A stretch of DNA of 64,000 nucleotides. Origin: Anthostomella pinea. Its lineage: Eukaryota; Ascomycota; Sordariomycetes; Xylariales; Xylariaceae. The stretch covers positions 4,402,001-4,466,000 of the forward strand of contig CAUWAG010000007.1 of NCBI GenBank assembly GCA_963556695.1. The letters are read 5' to 3'. How positions within the stretch are numbered: the first letter of the stretch is position 1; each line of letters starts with the position of its first letter. Positions 1 through 10,900 of this stretch are shown here, piece after piece. Position numbers and translations under genes: made by a program. Under the pieces are notes generated by a model. The model was not told where the DNA came from, ran no database searches, and saw only the letters and a program-made list of their open reading frames with translations.

Positions 1-2
1 AG

Positions 3-350
3 GATGTTTCGGACGACTCGTACAACCTGAACCCAGACGGAGAGGCGCTGTTCCTCAACAGCACCGTCGTGACCCGTGCCTTTGAGAACACGTGCGCCGT
101 CGTGTTTGTCAATGCGGGAGGCCCGCCGGAGAAGGGGAATGACACAAACTTTGCGGGGGTCAGTCAAGTCACTGTGCCGCACATCGGACCGATGGGGAGG
201 TTGGGACGCGCGGAGGGCATGTCGATTGTCGATTTGGACATGGACGTGTTGAGGATTGCTGAGGGCAGTTACAAGGTGCGGGAGGACATGAAGAGGGAAG
301 GGTGGCATTATGCATATACGCAGATGAGGGAGGATAACAGCAAGTTGTAG
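3..350 (+). CDS. Nitrilase / carbon-nitrogen hydrolase family protein, C-terminal part (5' end outside window)
   Basis: The frame is open from the window edge to a TAG at 348-350, so this is the 3' end of a gene that begins upstream. The visible 115 residues contain the segment NSTVVTRAFENTCAVVFVNAGG, which resembles the last strands of the carbon-nitrogen hydrolase (nitrilase) fold, where the chain after the catalytic Cys carries an RA-EN-hydrophobic strand. The catalytic Glu-Lys-Cys residues are not in the window. Family members hydrolyse nitriles or amides; the substrate cannot be told here. The tail (DMKREGWHYAYTQMRED) is hydrophilic. Family assignment is from motif memory, not a search. 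Confidence 0.72.
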   Translation, partial: DVSDDSYNLNPDGEALFLNSTVVTRAFENTCAVVFVNAGGPPEKGNDTNFAGVSQVTVPHIGPMGRLGRAEGMSIVDLDMDVLRIAEGSYKVREDMKREGWHYAYTQMREDNSKL

Positions 351-635
351 GTACACATCCGTAGTATATAGCTATTAGTGTTCAATTATCTGTTTCTTCT
401 CCCATGTATTTGATCAAGGCTTTTGCTCGAGTAGGTAGGACAAGCCTCCGAGGCCCAAGGGTCACCTCACTGGTTTCCGCAATGTCCCAATCGGGAGGAG
501 AGAGTGAAAAATTCGTCGGGCCCACAGAGCCGGCGATGCTGCACCCCTAATCAGCAACATCTTTGCACTTGCGGGCACTTGAACCACAAGATATATAGAG
601 GCCAACAAATCACTAAGATTTCATTAATCACACAA

Positions 636-722
636 GCATTAGTGGTTTAGTGGTAAAATCTGCCGTTGCCATGATATGGATACAACTTCGGCAGGCCCCG
701 CGTTCGATTCGCGGCTAATGCA
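636..722 (+). tRNA. tRNA-Gly (anticodon GCC) with a 16-nt intron
   Basis: A complete cloverleaf can be folded: acceptor stem GCATTAG/CTAATGC with discriminator A at 722, A-box-like TGGTTTAGTGG (643-653), anticodon stem TGCCG/CGGCA, anticodon GCC at 668-670 after T667, and B box GTTCGATTC (702-710). Bases 672-687 are an intron one base 3' of the anticodon, the canonical nuclear position. The mature length is 71 nt, the usual size for tRNA-Gly. A TATA-like stretch (ATATATAG) lies about 45 bases upstream, as is common for RNA polymerase III genes. Confidence 0.93.
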
Positions 723-1616
723 TCGATATTTCTTTTTGCATCGTTGGCACCCTTACTTGGTACATGCTCGCCTGGGTAAACTTGTGTAGACGACGATTTA
801 TTTTTTATAATTCAGGTCAGACGATCATCATACCCATTGCTATGGTGGTGATGACGCTTATGAATCGGTTCAATGGCCGCTTGAGGATGCACCGCCTGCC
901 TGGCAGGCTGGCACTTGGACATGGAGATATCTCGGATTTGATGTGTCGGTAAAAATGGTTCTAGATCTCCGACCCTGTCTAGTGAGACCCGCCTTTGCCC
1001 GACCTCCCACATTCCAGCCGATGATTCGCCAGCTCGCTCGACTCAGCACGCTAGGCTGAGATAGGCTAGGGTAATATGGCGTGATCGTCTTCTTCAAATG
1101 CGAATTGCAAAGCCTTTCTGTCTTTTCGATCACGACACTGCGCCAACCGTGAAGCCGGTCCCACCGACAACCGCCTTGCCGGCGCGAAAGGCGAAAAAAA
1201 GTATGCGCTCAAGAAAAGTTTGGAGCGTGTTCGGCGTCGAGGTAGGTGCCGTTCTCTAGTCAGCTCGTCATTTTTCTCAGGGGACCCTGTATCACTTCCC
1301 TTCGTCTACGTCTCGTCTGTTGAATACCTGGGTTCGTTCAGGTATTCTGTCCTGTTTCGCATTGTGCATACCTTACCGTGTCTGTCATTGCTACCGCTGT
1401 CTGATCGCGAGACCGAGGCGAAACCAGACAACCTTCCTTACAGCATCTCTCATCAAGTCTAGGACACAGGTGTTATCCTTGGTTCCGTCCGCCGTCTACA
1501 CGTTACCTACGATCGATCCGAGTTGCGCCTGATCTAATCTACCTTCTTCGTGACCGCAGGGACTCTCGGATTCCCACGGGTTTCGCTTCCCCAGAGGCCC
1601 ACGAGAAGTGCCGAAA
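723..1616 (+). other. Intergenic region and 5' leader of the sulfite reductase gene
   Basis: No coding region is supported. The last 400 bases are pyrimidine-rich with runs such as TTTTTCTCAG, typical of ascomycete promoters and 5' UTRs, and probably hold the promoter of the downstream gene. An upstream non-coding intron cannot be excluded. Confidence 0.5.
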
Positions 1617-4600
1617 ATGCAGTTGAAGCAGCAGGAAAGTGGTGGTGCCCTCGACCAAATCACCATGCCCGAGGGCCAGACAACTCGCGCCGAGTTCACC
1701 AAGCAGTCCTCGACTCTCCCCTTCGGCCAGCTCGTGCCCCTTTCGTCGATAGCGGGTCCTACCTATGTCACCGGTCAATTGCTCGTCCAGCAGATCGCAT
1801 ACGTCTTGTCCGACAAGATCTTCTCCTATTCCACCGAAACCTTCGACCTGGACGTTGCTGCAAAGAACTGGGCCGAGGATGAAGACCAGAACATCCATGG
1901 ATACCCCACCGCTGTATTGCCCCTCCAGACTCGCTCTGGGGCTGGCGCCTTCGCATTGGGCTATATCTTCTCCAAGGACTTCGACCTGAGCAAGCGACAC
2001 ATTCCCCAGACCCTGCTGGCACCGTCGCTCAGTATGCGCCACCTGCGCACCGCCTTGGACCAGCTGGCTCTTCTCTACGGTGTGGCCAGTCCCTTCGTCG
2101 CCCATGTCGCTGCCGCTGATTACACTTCCGAGGGCGGCTTCGTCTCTGACTATGGCACTGCTATGCAGCTGGCTGAAGAGCTTGGTCTGGGACTGGTCTC
2201 GAGTGCTTCCGCCTACGAGTCTCAACATATGTCGCTCTTTGCCACCTTGATGGCCAGGATTCTGCCCACTCTCCATATCTATGATGGTGTCCGGACGTCT
2301 CGCGAGACACTGAGGGTCATCGACGTTCTAAGCCAGACTGGCGTTGCCGATGTTTTCAACAAGGTGTCCAAGACTGCTGAGAACCTCAACAAGCGCCTTG
2401 ATATCGCTGGCAAGGTCGCCGAGCTCCTCCAGACCTTCAACGGCGAGCTTGGTACCGACTACGAGCCCTTCGAGTACACCGGGCATGACGCACCCGAAAC
2501 TGTCTTCGTTGTTTTCGGCAGCATCGAAATTCAGCTAGCCAATCAAGTCGTGTCCAAATTGGCTGCCGAGGGTGCCAAGATTGGTGCCGTCAGTGTGCGC
2601 CTGTACCGACCCTTCATTGAGGAGGCCTTCGTCAAGGCTCTGCCAAGCTCAGTCCAGAACATAACCGTCCTGGGTCAGGTTATCAACGAAGCTGCTGTGT
2701 CGGATGCCTCTGTCCAATCTGTCCTTTACTCGGATGTTTTGACTGCTGTTTCCTTCGCAGGCAACTCGGCCACGATCCCCGCTGTCACTGATCTGAAGTA
2801 CCCCGCATCGCAAGTTTTCACCCCTTCGAGCTTCGCGGCGATTATTGCCAATACTACGAGCAAGTCACCCGCTGAAGCCATAACCCGGCTTCCGCAGCTT
2901 GAGTCTGTCGAGCAGTACGTCTTCTGGGATACCGACGACTCGGTCGCACTGTTTGCCCCGACGGTTATTGGCGCGCTGTTATCCCGAGACTCGACGAGTA
3001 ATGTGTACTTGAACGAATCGCACGATAACCTCGTGCAAGGCGGTGTCATTCGGACAGATCTGCGAACATCCAAAAAGACCATTGATGCCCCCTACCCCAT
3101 AGAGCAAGCCGACGTCGTTGTCGTGAACGACGAAAAGCTACTGAAAGATGTGGCCGTGTCTCAAAGCGTCAAGGATGGCGGCAAGCTTGTGTTGAGACTG
3201 CCAAACATCAAGGATGAGGAAGTTGAAAAGCGTATGTCGTCTACGATTCGGAAGGACGTTCAGGCGAGGAATATCGCGGTCTACGTTCTGGACAGTGCTT
3301 TATCGCCAGCTTTCGAGGCCGATACCACTGCTGCTAGACTGCTTGTCGAGCTTGCTTTCCTCAAGGTCGCAAAGCCGGATCTCAAGCATGAAATTATCGA
3401 GAAGCTGGCTGTTCTGGAGGGCAACGTTCAGATTCTCGAGGAATGCATCGATGCTCTTGGCAAGTGCTTGAAGCAGCTTGAAGTTCCCGAGTCATGGGCT
3501 GAGGATTCGGATGAGGCCGCCCAGAAGCTTCCACACATCCTGAAGAACAACAGCTTCGTGCCATTTGAGAAGGAAGAAATAGAGCAAGAACTGCCCCTTG
3601 CCAACTGGCAAGCGGCTGCGAAGGGTCTCGTGTTCAAGGAAGCCTACGCCACCAAGATCAACCTGCGGCCTGACCAAACAGTCAACACCTACACCATTCG
3701 CGTCAAGGAGAATCGGAGACTTACTCCCACGACTTACGACCGCAACATTTTCCACATAGAGTTTGACCTGGGCACTTCCGGTCTAATGTACAAGATTGGA
3801 GAGGCCCTCGGTATCCACTCCGAGAACGACCCAGAGCTGGTGCATGAGTTTATGGAGTCGTATGGCCTGAACGGCGACGATCTCGTCCAGGTTCCATCTA
3901 GAGATAACGCTGCTGTCGAAACCCGCACAGTCTATCAGTCGCTGATCCAAAACATTGACATCTTTGGAAAACCTCCGAAGCGGTTCTACGAGGCGCTGGC
4001 TGAGTTCGCGACTGATGAGCCGGAAAAGAAGAAGCTTGCGTCTCTTGGCGCTGCTGAAGGTGCTGGGGATTTCAAGCGCCGCTCCGAGGAGGACATGCTT
4101 ACCTTTGCCGACATTCTGGACGAGTTCAAGTCTGCCCATCCTAGCTTCCCGGAGCTTGCCCGGCTGGTCGGACCCCTGAAGCGCCGTGAATATTCGATTG
4201 CCTCGGCCCAAGCCGTCACGCCCAACGCAGTCGCACTCATGATTGTTGTGGTTGACTGGGTTGATACCAAGGGACGCACTCGATATGGTCAAGCTACGCG
4301 CTACCTCAGCCGCCTGCCAATCGGGGCTACCGTGACCGCGTCCGTCAAGCCCTCTGTCATGAAGCTGCCGACACGCGATGACGCCCCCCTCATTATGGCC
4401 GGTCTGGGTACTGGTCTAGCTCCGTTCCGCGCGTTCTGCCAGTACCGCGCAATGCAAAAGGCACGAGGGAAAGACATCGGAGCCATTCTCCTCTACCTTG
4501 GCTCTCGCCACCAGCGGGAGGAGTACCTCTATGGTGAGGAATGGGAGGCGTACCTCGACGCTGGTGTTATCACGTTGCTCGGTGCCGCCTTTTCGCGAGA

Positions 4601-4844
4601 CCAGCCCCAGAAGATATACATCCAGGACCGCATGCGGGAGACCATGAGCGACATCATCAAGACCTACATCAACCAGGAGGGTTCCTTCTACCTCTGCGGC
4701 CCTACCTGGCCCGTGCCCGATGTCACTGACGTGCTGATGGAGGCCATCGCGACCGAAGCTAAGATGAGTGGAAAGAAGGTCGATGCCAAGAAGGAGATTG
4801 ACCGCCTCAAGGAGGATGGAAGATACGTGCTTGAGGTCTACTAG
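1617..4844 (+). CDS. MET10: Sulfite reductase [NADPH] flavoprotein (alpha) subunit, MET10-type
   Basis: One uninterrupted 1075-residue frame; the first ATG is at 1617 (context gaaaATGC). The family passes electrons from NADPH through FAD to the sirohaem beta subunit, reducing sulfite to sulfide for Cys/Met synthesis in the cytosol. Residues about 45-420 match the pyruvate:ferredoxin-oxidoreductase-like N-terminal module typical of fungal Met10. Residues about 680-850 are the FAD-binding insert with RREYSIASAQ near 855 (RxYS motif). MAGLGTGLAPFRAF near 924 is the NADPH-binding glycine-rich loop. The C-terminus ends with an aromatic residue (LEVY), as in ferredoxin-NADP reductase relatives. Length is close to yeast Met10 (about 1035). 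No separate flavodoxin domain is seen, as expected for Met10 in contrast to bacterial CysJ. No introns are needed. Confidence 0.95.
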   Translation: MQLKQQESGGALDQITMPEGQTTRAEFTKQSSTLPFGQLVPLSSIAGPTYVTGQLLVQQIAYVLSDKIFSYSTETFDLDVAAKNWAEDEDQNIHGYPTAVLPLQTRSGAGAFALGYIFSKDFDLSKRHIPQTLLAPSLSMRHLRTALDQLALLYGVASPFVAHVAAADYTSEGGFVSDYGTAMQLAEELGLGLVSSASAYESQHMSLFATLMARILPTLHIYDGVRTSRETLRVIDVLSQTGVADVFNKVSKTAENLNKRLDIAGKVAELLQTFNGELGTDYEPFEYTGHDAPETVFVVFGSIEIQLANQVVSKLAAEGAKIGAVSVRLYRPFIEEAFVKALPSSVQNITVLGQVINEAAVSDASVQSVLYSDVLTAVSFAGNSATIPAVTDLKYPASQVFTPSSFAAIIANTTSKSPAEAITRLPQLESVEQYVFWDTDDSVALFAPTVIGALLSRDSTSNVYLNESHDNLVQGGVIRTDLRTSKKTIDAPYPIEQADVVVVNDEKLLKDVAVSQSVKDGGKLVLRLPNIKDEEVEKRMSSTIRKDVQARNIAVYVLDSALSPAFEADTTAARLLVELAFLKVAKPDLKHEIIEKLAVLEGNVQILEECIDALGKCLKQLEVPESWAEDSDEAAQKLPHILKNNSFVPFEKEEIEQELPLANWQAAAKGLVFKEAYATKINLRPDQTVNTYTIRVKENRRLTPTTYDRNIFHIEFDLGTSGLMYKIGEALGIHSENDPELVHEFMESYGLNGDDLVQVPSRDNAAVETRTVYQSLIQNIDIFGKPPKRFYEALAEFATDEPEKKKLASLGAAEGAGDFKRRSEEDMLTFADILDEFKSAHPSFPELARLVGPLKRREYSIASAQAVTPNAVALMIVVVDWVDTKGRTRYGQATRYLSRLPIGATVTASVKPSVMKLPTRDDAPLIMAGLGTGLAPFRAFCQYRAMQKARGKDIGAILLYLGSRHQREEYLYGEEWEAYLDAGVITLLGAAFSRDQPQKIYIQDRMRETMSDIIKTYINQEGSFYLCGPTWPVPDVTDVLMEAIATEAKMSGKKVDAKKEIDRLKEDGRYVLEVY

Positions 4845-5555
4845 AGGGATTGTCATTTCTTCCATCTAGCGATATAGAGGTGCATTATGTGGGATAAACA
4901 GCCATCTAGACCGTCTGGTATTTACAAGATTAATTCTGATTCTGCTTCCCATCACACTCGATCTCTAGCCAATGCCTGGACTACGTGCAGGTCTTTCACA
5001 CTGCATTCCGGCCTTGGATGCATAGAACAGTAACCCTAAGTCGACAGGGCTCATGTTCAGGGTGTTCATGACTTGCTTACCAATGCGAGTCGGCGTCTTA
5101 GTGAAAGATGCAGGTGATCTTCTGGGCTCTCTTGATGCAAGGTAAGGCGGAAATTGGATTTTCAGGGACAGATGCAATCCGGAAGTGGCTGCATCCGGCT
5201 GGCGATACTCAATTGGCTTGAGACTTGGCCGGGAAGACGCCAAATGCTGCGATCTTTGCTTGTTCTGCCGTGCTTTTGTCATACATGGTTGTCTGCATGC
5301 TCACCCCGCAAGGAAAGGTTTCGCTTCTCTCCCCCTTCTCGTAGCAGCGCCAAGCCATGACGTTATTTTTGATAATGATGGTGTCTTTGCACACCATGGC
5401 TGATCATAGGCGCGTCTGGTGGTACCACCGCGCCATTTGGAATATCCCATTGTCAACCCGGCTAGGGGTGTAGGCAAGGTACGATGCTGCTGGTTGTGGA
5501 TGGCGCATCGCAGGGATGGGCCACACAGCTGCCGATCTCCTGGACCGGCGAGATC
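4845..5555. other. Intergenic region between sulfite reductase and the oxalate enzyme
   Basis: Holds the 3' UTR of the sulfite reductase gene and the upstream region of the bicupin gene. Short open frames here lack codon structure or homology that I can recognise. Confidence 0.5.
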
Positions 5556-5563
5556 TATATAAG
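5556..5563 (+). promoter_or_regulatory. TATA box of the bicupin oxalate gene
   Basis: TATATAAG lies 81 bases upstream of the start ATG (5644), in a normal position for a fungal TATA box with a 40-50 nt leader. It is the only good TATA match in this interval. Confidence 0.55.
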
Positions 5564-5643
5564 TCTTGAGGTGCTATGAGAAGTTGGAAAGGGAAACATG
5601 CAGCTCTTGCGTTCTCGACAAGGAAGGATATCAAGCTGTCAAA

Positions 5644-7280
5644 ATGAGGCCCCTTAAACTTGCCTCGTTGTTGCTGATCGTATATGGCGCGAGTGCCTCT
5701 GTGGTCAAGCGTCAGAGCGGCGGAGGCTTTGAAGACGGCCAGCCCGTTGACGGAACTGGCAAAGGCGCCCCTTTCTCCGGTGAGCTTCCCGTCTCATCAC
5801 TCTGAAACCCTCGCTTCCCAGGCTTACCGTCTTGTCACAGGCGGGACCAACCACCAGATCGACCTCCAGAACCCCGACAACCTTGGCCAGCAGAGCACTG
5901 ACAACGGCGTCGTGCCGAACCTCAAGTGGGCCTTCTCAGACTCTAGAACGAGGCTCCTGAGAGGTGGCTGGGTGCGCGAGCAGGTGGTCACGGACCTGCC
6001 CAGCAGTCACGATATCGCGTCTGCGCAACAGCACTTGACGAAGGGCTCTATACGTGAGCTGCACTGGCACCGTGTTGTACGTGCACATGATGATCGCGTG
6101 TTTATGCGCCTACGCCCGTGCTGACCTTGCTGGCGTCGGCTCCAGGCTGAATGGGGCTATGTCTACGCTGGGTCGATCCTGGTCTCTGCTGTTGACGAGA
6201 ACGGCCAGTTCGAGCTCGCCAAGCTCGAGGTCGGCGATATCTGGTACTTCCCCAAGGGCGCTGCGCATACGGTGCAGGGTCTCGAGGACGAGAATGAGTT
6301 TCTGCTCATCTTTGACGATGGCAACTTTGATGCTGTAGGGTAAGATGCGCCTCTCATGTGTGGGATTCTGTGATATCCGGGATCAGACACAAGTTCTGAC
6401 TGCGACTAGGACCACGTTTAACGTCGACGACTGGATCACACATACCCCCAAATCCGTCCTGGCCAAGAACTTCGGTCTCCCAGAGTCCGTATTCGGCTCG
6501 GTTCCATCGCCGAACCCCTACATCACGAATGCCACCCTCGACACGCACGACGTCACAGGCGGCAACGGCCCGCTGAGAGGCAACGCGTCGTTCGTGTACT
6601 ATGCGAAGGACCACCCACTGGAAAACGTGCCCGGAGGTGGAGGCACGCTGCGCATCGTCGATGCGACGACCTTCCCGGCGGCGACGACGATCGCTGCTAG
6701 TGTTGTGACGCTCTACCCGGGCGGCATGCGGGAACTGCACTGGCATCCGAATGTAAGCTCTCGCGGTCATGAACTGATGAAAAAGCATAGTGGCTGACCA
6801 CTTGATAGGCCGAAGAGTGGCTATACTTCCACCAGGGCCAGGCCCGCGCCACCGTCTTCATCGGCAACTCCAACGCGCGCACCTTTGATTTCCGCGCCGG
6901 CGACACGGGCGTGTTCCCCGATAACAGCGGTGAGTGTCCTCTCATTCCCTTTCCTGCCGCTCAGTGGTGCTTATGAAGTACTGTTGCTGTGAAACAACTA
7001 TCTCCTACTACTACTACAACTACTACTACTACTCACCTCTTCATTCCCATTGAGCCCTCCTATACTGACTGTACCGCCAGGCCATTACATCGAGAATACG
7101 TCCGAGACGGAGGACCTGATCTGGATCGAGATCTACAAGAGCGACCGCGTCGAGGACATCTCGCTGACGCAGTGGCTGGCGCTGACCCCGGCGGATATCG
7201 TGGCGAATGTACTGAAGATCCCGATTGCGGTTGCGGAGACGCTGAAGAAGGAGAAGCAGCGGTTGATTAAGAGCGTGTGA
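5644..7280 (+). CDS. Secreted bicupin oxalate decarboxylase/oxidase family enzyme
   Basis: Six exons: 5644-5779, 5841-6076, 6146-6339, 6410-6752, 6809-6929, 7081-7280. All introns are GT-AG and phases agree; product 409 residues. Residues 1-20 form a signal peptide followed by a KR dibasic site. Two cupin domains carry complete manganese sites: H120, H122, E126, H165 and H299, H301, E306, H345. The spacing in cupin 1 is identical to Bacillus OxdC H95/H97/E101/H140, and R117 and R296 match its Arg92/Arg270. These enzymes act on oxalate outside the cell. The lid after cupin 1 reads [13 protein letters not shown]; the residue aligned with catalytic Glu162 of OxdC is Ala187, so decarboxylase activity is in doubt and oxidase activity is possible (see findings). 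E360 aligns with OxdC Glu333. Intron 5 (151 nt) contains an ACT microsatellite. Confidence 0.93.
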
Positions 7281-7382
7281 CGGAGATGTTGGCAATTATC
7301 GCATCCCTCGACGGCAGGTCGAGAGGTTTTGAACAACCGGTATGTATGAATGGGGTAAATTGAGTGAGGCGACTTCTCCCAG

Positions 7383-7600
7383 TGTCAAACAGAGCATGCG
7401 GGCTTTTAGATGGGTGAAAACATATATTCTGGTGTAATCAGCCTTGTTGCTGTGTCTGTGTGAAAATCCTGCTGTGGGCTAAGTGGCCTAAAAATGCCCT
7501 ATTGGCCTTGTTGGTGCACTGCCACCTCTCTTAACGCCACGGTGGCTTGCGCGCCATTCAACACCCAGGCGATTCGCAACAACAGCTCCAGTACACTGGA
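7383..7600 (+). repeat. Dispersed repeat, copy A
   Basis: About 160 bases from 7425 (TATTCTGGTG) to 7600 (CAGCTCCAGTAC) match 49936-50099 closely by eye, with scattered substitutions and a few indels. Both copies are preceded by TGTCAAACAG (7383 and 49923). No protein is encoded. It could be a remnant LTR or a non-autonomous element. It occupies most of the gene-free interval 7281-7920; nothing else is recognisable there. Confidence 0.7.
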
Positions 7601-7920
7601 GAAACTTCACTTAAAAGGCCACACCCTCAAGTCCAATATAGCGATGGGGAACAAGTCCCAGGCTCCAGATGCAGCATTCATCGTTTAGCCTGCCAAAGCG
7701 TTAATGCCAAAGAAGAGTAAAGGAGTGGAGCGTGTAGAGCAAGCAATACAAAGAGCCAATTCAATCGCTGCCCCGAAAACAGCAACTCTATAGATTCTTT
7801 ATCCTTCGTACAAGGAGATGAACAAGAGTTATTGCACAGCAATGCGCGGCTTCTTTCTGTTACGAACTGCGTCGGATTTTCGACTGGACAACATCAGTTC
7901 ATCTTCTTTGCGACGCGAAC

Positions 7921-10900
7921 ATGCCGTACTCACACAATCAGTCAGATGCTGGTGTGTCGTCGAGCGCAGAGACGGGATCATCGGCTCCCGCAGCTACGAC
8001 ATCATGGTCCAATACAAGCACGGCAGGAGGCACGGAGACGCCGGCAAGCACTGCACCGCCTGAGCCCGCCTCACCAGAAGGGATGGAGCCTCGATCGGAT
8101 AGCCCAGAGTGGGCCAAGAACACGCAACCTATGTACGATAACTTCCTGAAGTTATGTAAGAAGGAAGGTCTCCCCGCGGAAAATCTCACCGCCGAGGCCA
8201 AAAAACGGCTGTATCGCGCGGTATGGAAGCCCTTCCAGGAACTATTCGAGACCTATAAGAGCCAGCATATGGAGTACGACGAGAAGATCAAGCTCGATAT
8301 GTACAACGAAACACAAGAATACAAAAGGGAAGCCGCCAAGGCCGTAGCAGAGATGGAGAGGATAAAGGAGGCCGCGACGAATGACATAGCCAAGGCGTCC
8401 CAAGAAGAGTGGAGTAGAAACAACAACTATCTCTTGGAAGTAGAAGAAAAGGCGGCGGAATTAGAAGAGGACAAAGGGAAGTTGGTAGAGGAAAAGGTAA
8501 AGTTGGTAGAGGAGAAGAGAAAGGTAGAGGAGGAAGTAAAGGCAGAGAAACAGGAGCGAGAAAGGGCCGAGGAGGCCTTCACCGAATTGCGGGCAGAGAT
8601 CAAACCCCTCCAGAAAAAGATAGTGACGCTGGGAAAGGAGCTCAAAGAGACCCAAGGGTTTCTGAAACAATCAGACGAACTGGAGGGCCAGATGGCGACG
8701 CAGCGCGACATAGCGCTGGGAAAGGTCGAAAAGCAGGAAGCACTGGTGCAGCAGCAAGGCAAACAGATCCAGCAACTCGAGACCCTGGTCGAACAAAAGG
8801 AAAAGGAATTCAAGAGCCACGTCGAAGAACTGAAGAAGGACCTTCAGTTTAAGTGGGACGAAAAGAAGATGGACTTGGAGGCCAAGGTCGAGCAAGAGAC
8901 GAAGGACTTGGAAGATCAGAAAATGTTCTTTGCGAGAGAGTTTAGAAAAGATAAGGCAGCCCACAAAGAAAAGTGGGCAGAGAAGTTTGAAGAAAAGAAA
9001 AGGGCACTCGAAGGGGAGTGGGAAGAAGAGAAGGAGTCACTTAAGGAAGGGTGGGAGGAAGAGAAGAAAGCCCTCCAGGAGAAATGGGAAGAAGAGAAAG
9101 AGTCAGAGAAAAAAACCCTCGAGGATAAATTAGGAGAAGAGAAGGAGTTACAGAAGAAGGTCCTCGAGAAAGGTTGGGAAGAAGAGAATGAATTACTCAT
9201 GGAAGAGTGGGAAGAAGAGAAGGAGAAGGCCCTCAAGGAGAAATTGACGTCACAGAAGGAGTCAGATGAATGGGTCCACGGGGTGAAGTTGAAGGTCCTC
9301 GAGGGGAAGTTGGCGTCACAGAAGCAGAAGTTGGAGGAAGAGAAGGAGTCGGAGAAAAAGGCCCTCAAGGACAAGTGGAAAGATGAGAAGGAGTTACTCG
9401 AGGAAGGGTGGGAAGAAGAGAAAAAGGCCCTCGAGGAGAAGTTAAAGTCAGACAAGGAGAGAGACGAATGGGCTTCCGGGATTAAGCTGGAGACAGCGAA
9501 AAAGGACCTCGAGAAGAAGTTGGAAAAAGAGAAGGAGTCACTTAAAGGAAAGTGGGATGCAGAGAGAAAGGCCCTCGAGGAGCAGTGGGATGATGAAAGG
9601 TCAAGTCTACAAGCCAAGATCCCAGAGCTCGAAAGCCAGATCCGAAAAATCCAGGACCAGGGTCGTGAGAAACTGGAAGTCGAGCTGGAAAAGCTACGAC
9701 AAGACCACAACGCTGAGAAGGAGTCACTTACCGGAAAGTGGGATGAAGAGAGGTCAAGTCTACAGGCCAAGATCCCAGAGCTCGAACGCCAGATGGAAGA
9801 GATCAAGCATGAAGGTCGCGAGACACTGGAAGCCGAGCTGGAAAGGCTACGACAAGACCACAACACTCAGAAGAACATCCTAGAGAGCGACGTGAAGCAT
9901 AAAGCAAGGGCAAAGGAGGCTCTCCAAAAACTGGAAGCTGAGTCCAAAAAGGTCAGCCAGATGAGCAACACGGAAGATTTGGAGAAGTTACAGACGGAGC
10001 TGGACGACGCCAAAGGGGACCGAGACAGGAATTTTGAGCGAATTGCGGCCCTCGAGACTGAGCTGGGGAATGCGAAGAACGAGCTGGAGAATGCGAGCCT
10101 CCAGTCGAACAGAGAGAAGCAGGACCTGCAGCTGGAAATGGAGAAGGCCGAGGCGGAACGAAACGCGGCTCGCGCGCGGGACGCGGAGAAGCTGAGAGAC
10201 CACGAAGCAGAAATCCAGCGTCTGAAGGATGGCTTTGACCAGGAGGCCAAGGAAGCGGAGGAGCGGTTCAGACGTCTTCGGGAGGACCACCTTGGAGAGC
10301 AACTCGAGGTGCAGAAGAAAGCGTCGACCAATCACGAAGCCGAGATTAAAAGCCTGAAGGACAGCTTGGACCAGAAGATTAAGGAAGCGGAGGAGCAGCG
10401 AGAAAGTGCTACAAAGACCCACGATAAAATGTTTCTATTAGAGCGTGCGCTGGAGAATGCCGATCGCGAGCTCCAGGACCAACGCAGACAAGAAATCCAT
10501 CTCAAGGAAGAGATGGCCGAGGCGGCCGAGGTGAACATCAAGGCCCAAAACGACGCAGACGAACACAGGGCGGAGATGTGTGGCCAAATCCAGACGCAGA
10601 TGGCAGTGGTGGCTAAGGCAGACAGCGACCAGAGGCGCCAGATTAAAGACCTTGGCGAACAGGTGGCGAAGCTCCAGAAACAGCTGGCCGATGAAGACAG
10701 CGACCAGAAGCGCCAGATCAAAGACCTTCGCGACCAGGTTGCAGATCTCCAGAAGCAGCTGGCCGAGGAAGACAACGACCAGAAGCGCCAGATCAAAGAC
10801 CTTCACGCCCAGATCACGGATCTCCGAAAGAATATGATCAACGAAGATAGCCGCCGGAGCCGCGAGATCAAACACCTTCACGCCCAAATCGCAGACCTCC

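Noticed and set aside
1539..2276. 245-codon minus-strand frame over the sulfite reductase gene
   Set aside because: It lies wholly opposite a strongly conserved gene and has no recognisable domain; it is a shadow of codon bias.
8916..9866. 316-codon Ser/Phe-rich minus-strand frame
   Set aside because: It is the reverse reading of the GAG/AAG-rich repeats in the coiled-coil gene, giving Ser-Phe-Ser runs.
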